Positions 30,778 through 39,606 of a DNA stretch of 64,000 nucleotides are shown here, piece after piece. Numbering within the stretch: position 1 is the stretch's first letter; every line of letters starts with the position of its first letter. Source of the stretch: Pontimicrobium sp. SW4 (GTDB lineage: Bacteria; Bacteroidota; Bacteroidia; Flavobacteriales; Flavobacteriaceae). The notes below the pieces were generated by a model, which saw only the letters and a program-made list of their open reading frames with translations, was not told where the DNA came from and made no database searches. Position numbers and translations under genes: made by a program. The stretch is taken from positions 2,294,001 to 2,358,000 of the forward strand of contig NZ_CP157199.1 in assembly GCF_039954625.1 (NCBI RefSeq), in the 5' to 3' direction.

Positions 30778-31605
30778 ATGGAAAAATACATCATCAAACT
30801 TATTGGCTCCTATCTTAATGTATTAAGCTATGTTTCGGCAGATTACGCTGCAAACAAAGCACTACATATATTTTCAAAACCACGAAAAGGGAAGCTAACA
30901 TCTAAGCAAGAAGTTTTTTTAAATTCAGCTAAAAAAGAAGTCTTACATTATGATGACTTAAAGATTGCAACCTACCATTGGAAAGGAGACAAAGCAACCA
31001 TTTTGTTGGCTCATGGCTGGGAAAGCAATTCGGCACGCTGGAAAGATAAAATTGACAGTTTTACTAATGAAGGGTTTAATGTTATCGCTTTAGATGCTCC
31101 AGCTCATGGCGCGTCTGAAAGCAAATCTTTTAATGCATTACTTTATTCTGAATTTATAAATATTGTCGCTCAAAAATACCAACCTCAAATAGTTATTGGT
31201 CACTCAGTTGGTGGTATGTCATTAGTATTTTATCAACAAAAATATCGATTAGAATCTATTCAAAAAATGGTGTTGCTTGGAGCACCATCCGAATTTGAAG
31301 ATATTCTCAAAAACTACATCAATCTTTTAGGCTACAATAAGAAAATTGAAAATAGCTTAAGCAGAATCATCATCAATCGTTTTGGTGCTGCGCCAACAGC
31401 ATTTTCAACGTCTAAATTCGTTAAAGACATAGCTACTGAAGGACTCATCATTCATGATGTCAAAGACCCAATTATTCCTTTTTCTGATGCAACACTTATT
31501 ACATCGAATTATAAAAACAGTACCTTAATTTCTACAAAAGGATTAGGTCATTCACTTAATAGTACATCTGTTACCAAAAGCATTGTTGACTTTATAAAAA
31601 GCTAA
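30778..31605 (+). CDS. Alpha/beta hydrolase
   Basis: The 275-residue protein has the alpha/beta hydrolase order: LLAHGWESNSARW (oxyanion loop, about residue 79), DAPAHGASES, the nucleophile elbow IGHSVGGMSLVFY (Ser at about 142), a later acid in DVKDPIIPFSDA, and the His in LGHSLNS. The full triad is thus visible. Substrate is unknown; short-chain esterase or lipase-like activity is an inference. It lies in a close plus-strand run between the cupin and rluF genes. Confidence 0.87.
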   Translation: MEKYIIKLIGSYLNVLSYVSADYAANKALHIFSKPRKGKLTSKQEVFLNSAKKEVLHYDDLKIATYHWKGDKATILLAHGWESNSARWKDKIDSFTNEGFNVIALDAPAHGASESKSFNALLYSEFINIVAQKYQPQIVIGHSVGGMSLVFYQQKYRLESIQKMVLLGAPSEFEDILKNYINLLGYNKKIENSLSRIIINRFGAAPTAFSTSKFVKDIATEGLIIHDVKDPIIPFSDATLITSNYKNSTLISTKGLGHSLNSTSVTKSIVDFIKS

Positions 31606-31627
31606 TAATAAATAGTACTTTTGTCTA

Positions 31628-32380
31628 ATGGAAGAAAAGTTAACCCGACTCAATAAATATTTAAGTGAAGCTGGTTTCTGCTCTCGACGAGCAGCCGACA
31701 AACTTATTGAAGAAGGTCGTGTGACCATTAATGGATTAGTTCCAGAAATGGGAACCAAAGTCACAGAACAAGATGTTGTTGCTGTTGATGGTGAACTTAT
31801 TAAAAACAAAGACGTTGAACGCACCTATTTAGCATTTAACAAACCCGTTGGTATTGTTTGTACCACAGATACAAGCGTTGAAAAAGACAACATCATCGAT
31901 TATATTAATTATCATAAACGTATCTTCCCAATTGGTCGTTTAGACAAACCAAGCGAAGGTTTAATACTCCTAACTGATGATGGCGATATCGTTAATAAAA
32001 TTCTTAGAGCCAGCAACAATCACGAAAAAGAATATATTGTAACGGTTGACAAACCAATTTCGCAAACCTTTGTTAATAGGATGTCTGGTGGAATTTTTAT
32101 TGAAGATTTAGGTCAAACAACAAAAAAGTGTAAGGTTAAAAAAATAAACTCGCATACCTTCAGTATCATTCTAACGCAAGGTTTAAACAGACAAATTCGT
32201 AGAATGTGTGAGTATTTAAATTACGAAGTACAGACTTTAAAACGTAGTCGTATTATGAATATAACCTTAGATGTCCCTGTTGGAAGTTATAGAAATCTCT
32301 CAACCGAAGAGCTAAAAACACTTAACAATTTGTTGAGTGATTCAACAAAAATCCATAATTCTAGTTCAAAAAACTATTAG
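31628..32380 (+). CDS. rluF: 23S rRNA pseudouridine synthase, RluF-like
   Basis: The 250-residue RsuA-family enzyme isomerises a uridine in 23S rRNA (U2604 in E. coli RluF). The N-terminal S4 domain (RLNKYLSEAGFCSRRAADKL) is followed by FPIGRLDKPSEGLILLTDDG with the catalytic Asp. The sequence matches E. coli RluF closely in HEKEYIVTVDKPI, KCKVKK and TQGLNRQIRRMCEYLNYEV. A TACTTTTG -7-like box at 31616-31623 just precedes the ATG. Assignment to RluF rather than RluB/RsuA rests on those shared blocks. Confidence 0.9.
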   Translation: MEEKLTRLNKYLSEAGFCSRRAADKLIEEGRVTINGLVPEMGTKVTEQDVVAVDGELIKNKDVERTYLAFNKPVGIVCTTDTSVEKDNIIDYINYHKRIFPIGRLDKPSEGLILLTDDGDIVNKILRASNNHEKEYIVTVDKPISQTFVNRMSGGIFIEDLGQTTKKCKVKKINSHTFSIILTQGLNRQIRRMCEYLNYEVQTLKRSRIMNITLDVPVGSYRNLSTEELKTLNNLLSDSTKIHNSSSKNY

Positions 32381-32454
32381 TAAATAGTATTACTCTACTT
32401 GAAAAAGTGATTGTATTCGACAAAAAATGTAAATTTACGCTATAAACGAAATCA

Positions 32455-32877
32455 ATGACACAAATTTCTCCTTTTCACTTGGCAATCCCTGTATGGAATT
32501 TAGACATTTGCAGAACATTTTACAGAGACACTCTTGGTTGTGTTGAAGGACGTAGTAGCGACCATTGGGTAGATTTTGATTTTTTTGGACACCAATTAGT
32601 GATTCATTACAAAGAAAAATCTAAAGAGGCTGTACACACTAATCCAGTGGATGGTAAAAATGTTCCTGTTCCTCATTTTGGAGTTATACTTCCTTGGGAT
32701 ACATTTCAAACCTTCGCTGAATCATTAAAAGCAAAAGGCATTGAATTTGTTATTGAACCTTATATTAGATTTGAAGGTCTTGTTGGCGAACAAGCAACGA
32801 TGTTTTTTTTAGACCCTTCAGGAAATGCTTTAGAGTTTAAGACCTTTAAAGATATGAGCCAACTATTTGCTAAATAA
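32455..32877 (+). CDS. VOC (glyoxalase/bleomycin-resistance fold) family protein
   Basis: The 140-residue protein has two beta-alpha-beta-beta-beta modules. [22 protein letters not shown] begins the first (H at residue 7 is a likely metal ligand). [18 protein letters not shown] and [16 protein letters not shown] form the second, with H and E as the remaining ligands. This is a typical metal-site pattern of dioxygenase or lyase-like VOC proteins. Substrate is unknown. It sits 12 bp before the M1 peptidase gene. Confidence 0.87.
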   Translation: MTQISPFHLAIPVWNLDICRTFYRDTLGCVEGRSSDHWVDFDFFGHQLVIHYKEKSKEAVHTNPVDGKNVPVPHFGVILPWDTFQTFAESLKAKGIEFVIEPYIRFEGLVGEQATMFFLDPSGNALEFKTFKDMSQLFAK

Positions 32878-32889
32878 TTAATCCTTGCC

Positions 32890-34482
32890 ATGAAAAAATC
32901 CATCCTCCTATTAGTAGTTTTATGTTTGAGTTTATCATCCTTTAGTCAACGTGTTTACACAGATTATGGCGCTATTGACATTCAAAAATACGAGTTCCAT
33001 ATTTCTGTAAATGACGATAATAATGACATACAAGGAGAAGCTAAAGTCAACCTCATCGCAACCTCAAATTTAGAGAGTTTTAAATTAGACTTAGAAAATA
33101 CCGATGAGACTAATAAAGGAATGATGGCAACCTCAGTTTCTGAAAATGGGAATCCTGTAACATTTGAACATCAAAACAACGTACTTACCATTTTTAGCAA
33201 TGTAAATTCTGGTGAGCAAAAAACATTTACTATTACATATCATGGCGTTCCCAAAGATGGATTAGTGATTTCTAAAAATAAATATGGCGATCGTACTTTT
33301 TTTGGCGATAATTGGCCAAATAGAGCACATCAATGGTTACCAACAGTAGACCATCCTTCAGATAAAGCCTTGGTAGAATGGCATGTTACAGCACCTTCAC
33401 ATTATCAAGTTGTTGGTAATGGCATCCAAGTTGAAGAAACCGATTTAGACAACCAAAGCACCTATTATGTTTGGAAAACAGAGGTTCCAATTCCTACTAA
33501 AGTAATGGTCATTGGTATTGCACGTTTTGCAGTGCAGCATATTGGTGAAACTAATAACATTCCTATTTCATCTTGGGTATATCCACAAAACAAAGACGCA
33601 GGTTTTTACGATTATGCCATGGGAAAAAACATTATTAATTTCTTTATAGAACATGTTGGCCCTTATCCTTATTCAAAATTGGCGAACGTACAGTCTAAAA
33701 CACGTTTTGGTGGTATGGAAAATGCGAGTAATATTTTCTATTTTGAAAACTCAGTTAGTGGTGAGCGTAAAATTGAAAACCTCATTGCTCATGAAATTGC
33801 TCACCAATGGTTTGGTAATTCGGCTTCGGAAAGTGATTGGACACATGTTTGGTTAAGTGAAGGATTTGCAACCTATTTCACCAACTTATATGTTGAAAAA
33901 ATGAAAGGCAGAGACGCATTTCTTGAATTAGTTAACGGAAATCGTGATGCGGTTATTAAATTTTCTAAACAGCAGTTTACCCCTATTTTGGATACACAAA
34001 CCAAAAGCTTAATGCGATTATTAAATGCTAATTCTTATCAAAAAGGTGCTTGGGTTTTACACATGTTACGTAAAAAAGTAGGCGATGTGCCGTTTTGGAA
34101 TAGCATTAGAGCATACTACAAAAAATATGCTCTGAAAAACGCCTCAAGTGATGATTTAAAAAATGTGTTTGAAGAAATCACCAAACAAGAATTAGATGCT
34201 TTTTTTGAGCAATGGTTAGAAAAACCAGGACACCCAATTTTAAAAACCTCATGGAAATCTAATGATAAAACACTAACGTTTAATATTGAGCAAACTCAAA
34301 AAACTGATGTAGTCTTTGCGTTTCCAATAGAGTTAAAACTTGTATATGAAGATGACTCTTCTGAGGTTGTGACTTTATCTGTAAAAGATAAAAAAGCCTC
34401 AGCCAAATTAGATGTAAAAGGAAAAGTTAAAGAGATAGTTATTGACCCAAATTCTTGGTTGTTGTATGAGAGTGGAAATTAA
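32890..34482 (+). CDS. Exported M1 family metallopeptidase
   Basis: The 530-residue protein has a signal peptide (ending LSSFSQ), a beta-sandwich N-terminal domain and the GAMEN-equivalent FGGMENASNIFYF. Zinc motif HEIAHQWFGN is followed 18 residues later by the third ligand in WLSEGFATYF, giving HExxH-18-E. A later Tyr-containing segment (ANSYQKGAWVLHML) provides the transition-state residue typical of the family. It lacks the large C-terminal helical domain of classical aminopeptidase N. By inference it trims peptides in the periplasm or outside the cell. Confidence 0.93.
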   Translation: MKKSILLLVVLCLSLSSFSQRVYTDYGAIDIQKYEFHISVNDDNNDIQGEAKVNLIATSNLESFKLDLENTDETNKGMMATSVSENGNPVTFEHQNNVLTIFSNVNSGEQKTFTITYHGVPKDGLVISKNKYGDRTFFGDNWPNRAHQWLPTVDHPSDKALVEWHVTAPSHYQVVGNGIQVEETDLDNQSTYYVWKTEVPIPTKVMVIGIARFAVQHIGETNNIPISSWVYPQNKDAGFYDYAMGKNIINFFIEHVGPYPYSKLANVQSKTRFGGMENASNIFYFENSVSGERKIENLIAHEIAHQWFGNSASESDWTHVWLSEGFATYFTNLYVEKMKGRDAFLELVNGNRDAVIKFSKQQFTPILDTQTKSLMRLLNANSYQKGAWVLHMLRKKVGDVPFWNSIRAYYKKYALKNASSDDLKNVFEEITKQELDAFFEQWLEKPGHPILKTSWKSNDKTLTFNIEQTQKTDVVFAFPIELKLVYEDDSSEVVTLSVKDKKASAKLDVKGKVKEIVIDPNSWLLYESGN

Positions 34483-34499
34483 ACTAGAGTTTATTCAGA

Positions 34500-34796
34500 C
34501 TAATGAAAGAATAAATAATAAGTCAATATCCCTGTCATAATAAATGAAATAATGTAGATAAAAAATTCTTTCCGTAGTTGAGTTTTAGCTTTCTTACGTA
34601 TTTCAATTTTTATCAACTCTAATTTTTTAGGGTCAATTAAATCTAAATTCTTTTCGGATATAGTTTGTTCTTTATGAGTGTTTTTCAAACTATTTCGCCA
34701 AATTTTTTTCTCCCTTCTTTCTAATTTCTTTCGACGCAACTCCTTGAATCTTTGGTTATGAGCACTCAGTCGTCCGTATGTACCATCAATTGACAT
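34500..34796 (-). CDS. Small basic coiled-coil protein with C-terminal membrane segment
   Basis: The 98-residue protein is not assigned to a family. The N-terminal two thirds are Lys/Arg/Glu-rich and helix-forming (RRKKLERREKKIWRN). One hydrophobic segment at the C-terminus (FFIYIISFIMTGILTYYLFF) suggests a tail-anchored inner-membrane protein with a cytoplasmic charged domain. It begins 16 bp after the preceding small gene on the same strand. No function can be given. Confidence 0.6.
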   Translation of the reverse strand: MSIDGTYGRLSAHNQRFKELRRKKLERREKKIWRNSLKNTHKEQTISEKNLDLIDPKKLELIKIEIRKKAKTQLRKEFFIYIISFIMTGILTYYLFFH

Positions 34797-34811
34797 AGTT
34801 TATCAAATTAG

Positions 34812-35276
34812 TTATTTTAGTTTTATTTCTTTTAAATTTATTTCAAATAAATTTCCAAATCCTTCATCTTCCACAATCTTAATTTCAACATCACTCCAAT
34901 TTAGTTTTTTAGATATTTCTATATCATTACCATCCTCATTTATAATGAAAACTATAAGGAGGTTATCTCTACTCCTTTTATAAAATTCTAATAATTTATT
35001 AGAATTATCGTAAAGATGTGAATTTAAATGAGAGGCTGTTTCTTTATTGATTTCATCCACATCAATATCTACTTCAATAAATGCCACATTTTCACTTCTG
35101 TCAACCACATTATGAAGAAACATTATTGATGGGAGTTTTATTTTTTTAATTTTATGTGTTTTAGATTCAATCTTTCCAACGTATTTTATTCGGTAAATTC
35201 CACAAGCTTGCGAAAAACTTGTATGAATAAAAAGCATCAAAGTGAGAATTGCAAATATGTATTTCCGTTTAATCAT
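34812..35276 (-). CDS. Secreted protein of unknown function
   Basis: The 154-residue protein has a signal peptide (ending HTSFSQ). Two beta-rich segments follow (CGIYRIKYVGKIES and the C-terminal VEIKIVEDEGFGNLFEINL). The mature protein begins with a single Cys close to the cleavage site but not in a lipobox. I recognise no family. It starts 3 bp after the esterase gene stop, so it is probably transcribed with it; the following 98-residue gene may be too. Confidence 0.65.
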   Translation of the reverse strand: MIKRKYIFAILTLMLFIHTSFSQACGIYRIKYVGKIESKTHKIKKIKLPSIMFLHNVVDRSENVAFIEVDIDVDEINKETASHLNSHLYDNSNKLLEFYKRSRDNLLIVFIINEDGNDIEISKKLNWSDVEIKIVEDEGFGNLFEINLKEIKLK

Positions 35277-35279
35277 AAA

Positions 35280-37016
35280 TTACTTATACCTCCAACTAGT
35301 CAAATCAGCACCAGTTGGTGCGCTTTCAGCAATACGCTTCATAATTTTTGGCACGTACATACTATTGTAACGTAATCTAGAAATAGCATTTGGATTTTCT
35401 TGATCGCCATTCCAACAATGCTCGGCTCTGTCTCCATAATCCACTTCGCCAGCATAATAAGGGTCTGTAGTGCTTTCAAGAAAATCTTCCATTAAATACA
35501 CTGCATTGTTTAGATAATAGTTATCCATATCGCCACAGTAAATATGTATTTTCCCTTTAAGTTTCTCTCCTACTTTATCCCAATCGCGTTCTAAAATATG
35601 TCGTAAATCGTAATTCTCTTTCCAGTATTCAGCAACTTCATGGTTAATGTCGCCTGTGACTTTATCCCAGAGTCTTACAGGATACCCATCGTCACCTTGA
35701 GGCGAATACGTAGCTTCCCAAATATCATATTGTCCTCCTGAACGTGTTTTATCTCCCAATACTAGCTCCAAATGATTAGACTCTCTCACCGTAGAACTTA
35801 TATTTCCTAAATAATCTCTACGTCCTGGAACTTCTACTTTTTTATGTTTACCACCAACATAATACGCATTTTCATCCTCATAAATATTAGTTAAGCAATA
35901 GGCTGCAAAATCAATTGGGTCAGGACATGCTGCAAAACAACCGTTATACTCATCAGGGTATTTTACTTGAACAGCTAAGGCTTCCCAACCTCCTGTAGAG
36001 CCTCCATACAAAAATCGCGACCAACCTTCGCCTTGACCTCTAAACATTTCTTCGATATACGGAATTAACTCATACGTCAAAGCATCACCATAAGGTCCTT
36101 GGCTCGCAGAATTTACTGCATACGAATCATCATAATATGGTGTTGGATGCTGGATTTCTATAATTAAGAAACGTGGAAAATCTGGTTCATTCCAGCGTTT
36201 GTAAAAATCGTAAGCCTCTTGTTGTTGAATAATATTGTAACCATCTAAATCAAATCGTTCAGAATATACAGGTTCTAGATTTTCATCAGGTGGTGTGGTT
36301 CTAAATCCTCCAAAATCAGATGGAAAATGTCCTTGAAACACCATAAGTGGATATTTGGCTTCAGGATGTTCATCAAATCCTTTTGGCAACAAAACGTGAG
36401 CTCCTAAATACATATCTCGTCCCCAAAATTCAGACAGTAATTCTGATTTCATGGTAATATGCTTAATCCATTCAGTATCTTCTGGTGGCACGATTTCTGG
36501 AATGACATTATCCATAACTATCTCAAGATCTTTAATTCCTTCTTCAGTAACCTCAACCTGAATTGGCGTGCTATATAAATTTCCTGGTGAGCGATTCCAC
36601 TGTTGTCCTTCGCCATTATCCATTGGTAATTTTACCGTATGCCCTGTTGATAAATTAAACGTTTCATAGGTATGTAACACTGCCTGCGCATAATAAATTC
36701 CAGATGCCATATCGCCTAAACTTTGATATGGGAATCCTGAAATAGTTTGATCGAACTTCACTTTCTCGTTTGGTGCTAAACCATCAACATTCATCCCAAA
36801 AATGGGCTGCGCATTAAGACCTTCACTTACTTGAAAACGTGGTTCACGTTCATTATTATCAGCAAATACTAAGAGTAATCTTCCGTCGAGAGGTTGGCTG
36901 TTAGCATCATTAGAAAACGATACATTAACTGCTACAGAATTGGCTTTTTTAGCAGTTGTTTCACAATTGAAAACAAGAAAACATAATGATAGGGACAGGA
37001 TTTTAAATAGTCGCAT
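35280..37016 (-). CDS. Lipoprotein esterase (alpha/beta hydrolase, esterase D-like)
   Basis: The 578-residue protein starts with an SPII signal (CFLVFNC lipobox, Cys at about residue 18). An N-terminal beta domain of about 170 residues (SFSNDANSQPLDGRLL...) precedes an alpha/beta hydrolase domain. LLPKGFDEHPEAKYPLMVFQGHFPSDFGG (seen as KYPLMVFQGHFP) is the start of the fold. The nucleophile elbow is FLYGGSTGGWEALA (Ser at about 340). YCGDMDNYYLNNA and AEHCWNGD give candidate acid and His. Substrate is unknown; such proteins include carbohydrate esterases and feruloyl esterase-like enzymes. The 5' region has a hairpin next to the ATG. Confidence 0.83.
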   Translation of the reverse strand: MRLFKILSLSLCFLVFNCETTAKKANSVAVNVSFSNDANSQPLDGRLLLVFADNNEREPRFQVSEGLNAQPIFGMNVDGLAPNEKVKFDQTISGFPYQSLGDMASGIYYAQAVLHTYETFNLSTGHTVKLPMDNGEGQQWNRSPGNLYSTPIQVEVTEEGIKDLEIVMDNVIPEIVPPEDTEWIKHITMKSELLSEFWGRDMYLGAHVLLPKGFDEHPEAKYPLMVFQGHFPSDFGGFRTTPPDENLEPVYSERFDLDGYNIIQQQEAYDFYKRWNEPDFPRFLIIEIQHPTPYYDDSYAVNSASQGPYGDALTYELIPYIEEMFRGQGEGWSRFLYGGSTGGWEALAVQVKYPDEYNGCFAACPDPIDFAAYCLTNIYEDENAYYVGGKHKKVEVPGRRDYLGNISSTVRESNHLELVLGDKTRSGGQYDIWEATYSPQGDDGYPVRLWDKVTGDINHEVAEYWKENYDLRHILERDWDKVGEKLKGKIHIYCGDMDNYYLNNAVYLMEDFLESTTDPYYAGEVDYGDRAEHCWNGDQENPNAISRLRYNSMYVPKIMKRIAESAPTGADLTSWRYK

Positions 37017-37022
37017 AAGAAC

Positions 37023-37046
37023 ACCTTTTTAATTTGTAAAAAAGGT
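37023..37046 (-). promoter_or_regulatory. Hairpin adjoining the esterase start codon
   Basis: ACCTTTTT (37023-37030) and AAAAAGGT (37039-37046) make a perfect 8-bp stem with an 8-nt loop, 6 bp upstream of the minus-strand ATG at 37016. Structure this close to the start could affect initiation, or it may be residual A/T symmetry. Confidence 0.35.
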
Positions 37047-37110
37047 ACTCATTTTTTTTGAGAGGGAAAAACACTAAAAAGACACTTCAACTGAGCTTAG
37101 AGTGATATTA

Positions 37111-37989
37111 TTATTTGCTGCGCATTTCTCTTGCTAGCAAGGTGTTTTTTAAAAGCATCGCAATTGTCATTGGCCCAACACCTCCAGGAACTGGAGTTAT
37201 ATAACTAGCTTTTTTACTCACGCTTTCAAAATCCACATCACCAGCAAGTCTGTAACCTCGTTTTTTTGTGTCATCTGGAACACGCGTAATACCTACATCA
37301 ATGATAACTACACCATCTTTAACCATATCTCCAGTTAAAAACTCTGAAATACCTATGGCTGCCACAATAATATCAGCACCACGAGTAAAATCAGCAAGGT
37401 TTTGTGTACGACTGTGTACTACAGTAACCGTAGCATTTCCAGCTTTACGCTTTTGGCTCATTAAAATACTCATTGGACGACCAACAATGTGGCTACGTCC
37501 CATAACTACCACATTCTTTCCAGAAGTTTCAACATTGTAACGTTCTAGCAATTCTAGAATTCCGAATGGTGTTGCTGGTAAAAATGATGGTAAATCTAAT
37601 GTCATTCTTCCTACGTTTGTTGGATGAAATCCATCAACATCTTTATCTGGGTCTACTGCCATTAACACTTTTTGCTCGTCAATATGTTTTGGCAAAGGCA
37701 ATTGTACAATGAATCCATCGATATTATCGTCATTGTTTAAATCATTAATGTGATTCAATAGCTCTTCTTCCGTTGTTTCTTCAGGTAAATCAATTAATGT
37801 AGAATCGAATCCTATACGCTCACAAGCTTTAACTTTAGCTCCAACATAAGTCATACTAGCACCATCAGTTCCAACTAAAACAGCAGCTAGATGAGGCACT
37901 TTTTCACCATTAGATTTCATTTTTGCTACTTGTTCAGCAATTTCATCTTTAATATCGTTACTAACTTTTCTACCGTCTAGAATTATCAT
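37111..37989 (-). CDS. folD: Bifunctional methylenetetrahydrofolate dehydrogenase/cyclohydrolase
   Basis: FolD interconverts methylene-, methenyl- and formyl-tetrahydrofolate with NADP. The 292-residue protein shows [15 protein letters not shown] (catalytic Lys at about 54), [27 protein letters not shown], the Rossmann motif [14 protein letters not shown], and [18 protein letters not shown]. All are standard. It shares the C1 folate pool with fhs at 16270. It lies downstream of ffh on the same strand after a 122-bp gap that carries short 8-bp tandem repeats. Confidence 0.96.
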   Translation of the reverse strand: MIILDGRKVSNDIKDEIAEQVAKMKSNGEKVPHLAAVLVGTDGASMTYVGAKVKACERIGFDSTLIDLPEETTEEELLNHINDLNNDDNIDGFIVQLPLPKHIDEQKVLMAVDPDKDVDGFHPTNVGRMTLDLPSFLPATPFGILELLERYNVETSGKNVVVMGRSHIVGRPMSILMSQKRKAGNATVTVVHSRTQNLADFTRGADIIVAAIGISEFLTGDMVKDGVVIIDVGITRVPDDTKKRGYRLAGDVDFESVSKKASYITPVPGGVGPMTIAMLLKNTLLAREMRSK

Positions 37990-38034
37990 ATTTTTCTTAA
38001 GTTTAGAGTCAGTACTGATTTACGAATCATCACT

Positions 38035-38058
38035 CGCAAAGTCGCAAAGACACAAAGT
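38035..38058. repeat. Three 8-bp tandem repeats between ffh and folD
   Basis: CGCAAAGT, CGCAAAGA and CACAAAGT follow one another without gaps. Short CGCAAAG tandems of this kind are common in intergenic DNA of Bacteroidota; no role can be assigned. Confidence 0.5.
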
Positions 38059-38111
38059 TTATATTCTAATAATTTTCACTGCCAACTTTAAACTGAGACT
38101 GCTCACTCAAA

Positions 38112-39443
38112 CTAACGTGGCATATTCTTCATCATTTGCATCATTTTCTTTCCACCGCCTCCTTGCATCATCTTCATCATCTTACTCATTTGGTTGAATT
38201 GCTTTAGCAATTGATTTACTTCCTGAACTGATGTTCCTGAACCTTTCCCTATACGCTTTTTTCTACTTGCATTTAATATTGATGGTGTTGAACGCTCTTC
38301 TGGTGTCATTGAATGTATAATTGCTTCAATTCCTTTAAAAGCATCATCATCAATATCGACATCTTTCATCATTTTTCCAGCACCAGGAATCATTCCCATA
38401 AGGTCTTTCATGCTACCCATTTTCTTAACTTGTTGAATTTGCTTTAGGAAATCGTCGAAACCAAATTGGTTTTTGGCAATTTTCTTTTGAAGCTTTCGTG
38501 CTTCTTCTTCATCAAATTGTTCTTGAGCGCGTTCTACCAAAGACACAACGTCTCCCATTCCAAGGATTCGTTCTGCCATACGAGCAGGATAGAACACATC
38601 GATAGCATCCATCTTTTCTCCTGTACCTATAAATTTAATAGGCTTATTTACAACAGATTTAATTGATATTGCTGCTCCTCCTCGAGTATCACCATCTAAC
38701 TTTGTTAAAATAACACCTTCGAAATTTAGAACATCATTAAAAGCTTTTGCTGTATTAACAGCATCTTGACCTGTCATAGAGTCGACTACAAACAATGTTT
38801 CCTCCGGTTGTACTGCTTTATAAATGTTAGAGATTTCGGTCATCATCGCCTCATCTACAGCTAAACGACCTGCGGTATCTATAATTACTACATTAAATCC
38901 GTTAGCCTTCGCATGAGCGACACCTGCTTTTGCAATGGCTACTGGATCATTATTTCCACGATCACTAAATACCTCAACATTAATTTGTTCTCCAACTATA
39001 TGTAATTGGTCTATCGCAGCAGGACGATACACATCACAAGCGACCAATAACGGTTTTTTAGTTTTCTTGTTTTTTAAATAATTGGCCAGTTTACCAGAAA
39101 ATGTGGTTTTACCAGAACCTTGTAAACCAGACATTAAAATTACTGATGGTGCTCCTGAAAGATTTACACCCGCAGCATCACCACCCATTAATTCGGTTAG
39201 TTCGTCTTTAACGATTTTAACCATTAATTGCCCTGGTTGCAATGTTGTTAATACATTTTGACCTAGAGCTTTTTCTTTTACTCTGTTAGTAAACTCTTTT
39301 GCGATTTTAAAGTTAACATCGGCATCTAAAAGTGCTCTACGAACTTCTTTTAAAGTTTCTGCTACATTTACTTCGGTAATACTACCATGTCCTTTTAGGA
39401 CGTGAAGTGCTTTATCTAACTTATCGCTTAAATTATTAAACAT
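38112..39443 (-). CDS. ffh: Signal recognition particle protein Ffh
   Basis: Ffh binds signal sequences of nascent inner-membrane proteins and, with 4.5S RNA and FtsY, targets ribosomes to the Sec translocon. The 443-residue protein has the N domain, the G domain (GLQGSGKTTFSGKLA, DVYRPAAIDQL, DTAGRLAVDE, TKLDGDTRGGAA), and a Met-rich M domain (GMIPGAGKMMKD, QFNQMSKMMKMMQGG). The genomic pairing with secDF elsewhere in the window is coincidental. A TAAATTTG -7-like box precedes it. Confidence 0.96.
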   Translation of the reverse strand: MFNNLSDKLDKALHVLKGHGSITEVNVAETLKEVRRALLDADVNFKIAKEFTNRVKEKALGQNVLTTLQPGQLMVKIVKDELTELMGGDAAGVNLSGAPSVILMSGLQGSGKTTFSGKLANYLKNKKTKKPLLVACDVYRPAAIDQLHIVGEQINVEVFSDRGNNDPVAIAKAGVAHAKANGFNVVIIDTAGRLAVDEAMMTEISNIYKAVQPEETLFVVDSMTGQDAVNTAKAFNDVLNFEGVILTKLDGDTRGGAAISIKSVVNKPIKFIGTGEKMDAIDVFYPARMAERILGMGDVVSLVERAQEQFDEEEARKLQKKIAKNQFGFDDFLKQIQQVKKMGSMKDLMGMIPGAGKMMKDVDIDDDAFKGIEAIIHSMTPEERSTPSILNASRKKRIGKGSGTSVQEVNQLLKQFNQMSKMMKMMQGGGGKKMMQMMKNMPR

Positions 39444-39468
39444 ATTCTACTTATAATTTTGAGAACTG

Positions 39469-39476
39469 CAAATTTA
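39469..39476 (-). promoter_or_regulatory. Candidate -7 box of ffh
   Basis: The minus strand reads TAAATTTG, matching TAnnTTTG, 25 bp before the ffh ATG. A -33 TTG at the right distance is not clear. Confidence 0.38.
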
Positions 39477-39511
39477 ATAATTTGAAGCATATAATAGAAG
39501 TTATAGTACTA

Positions 39512-39547
39512 TAAAAAAGGGCTGCAATAAAATTGCAACCCTTTTTC
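39512..39547 (-). terminator. Terminator of the 664-residue lipoprotein gene
   Basis: The minus strand gives GAAAAAGGGTTGCAAT, loop TTT, ATTGCAGCCCTTTTTT. The stem has one mismatch and ends in a T run, about 60 bp after the stop at 39607. Confidence 0.85.
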
Positions 39548-39606
39548 TCTAACCAATAACTAAAAACAACTAAAGCTTATGTGTAAGCTCGTATATCTTT
39601 ACGTCT

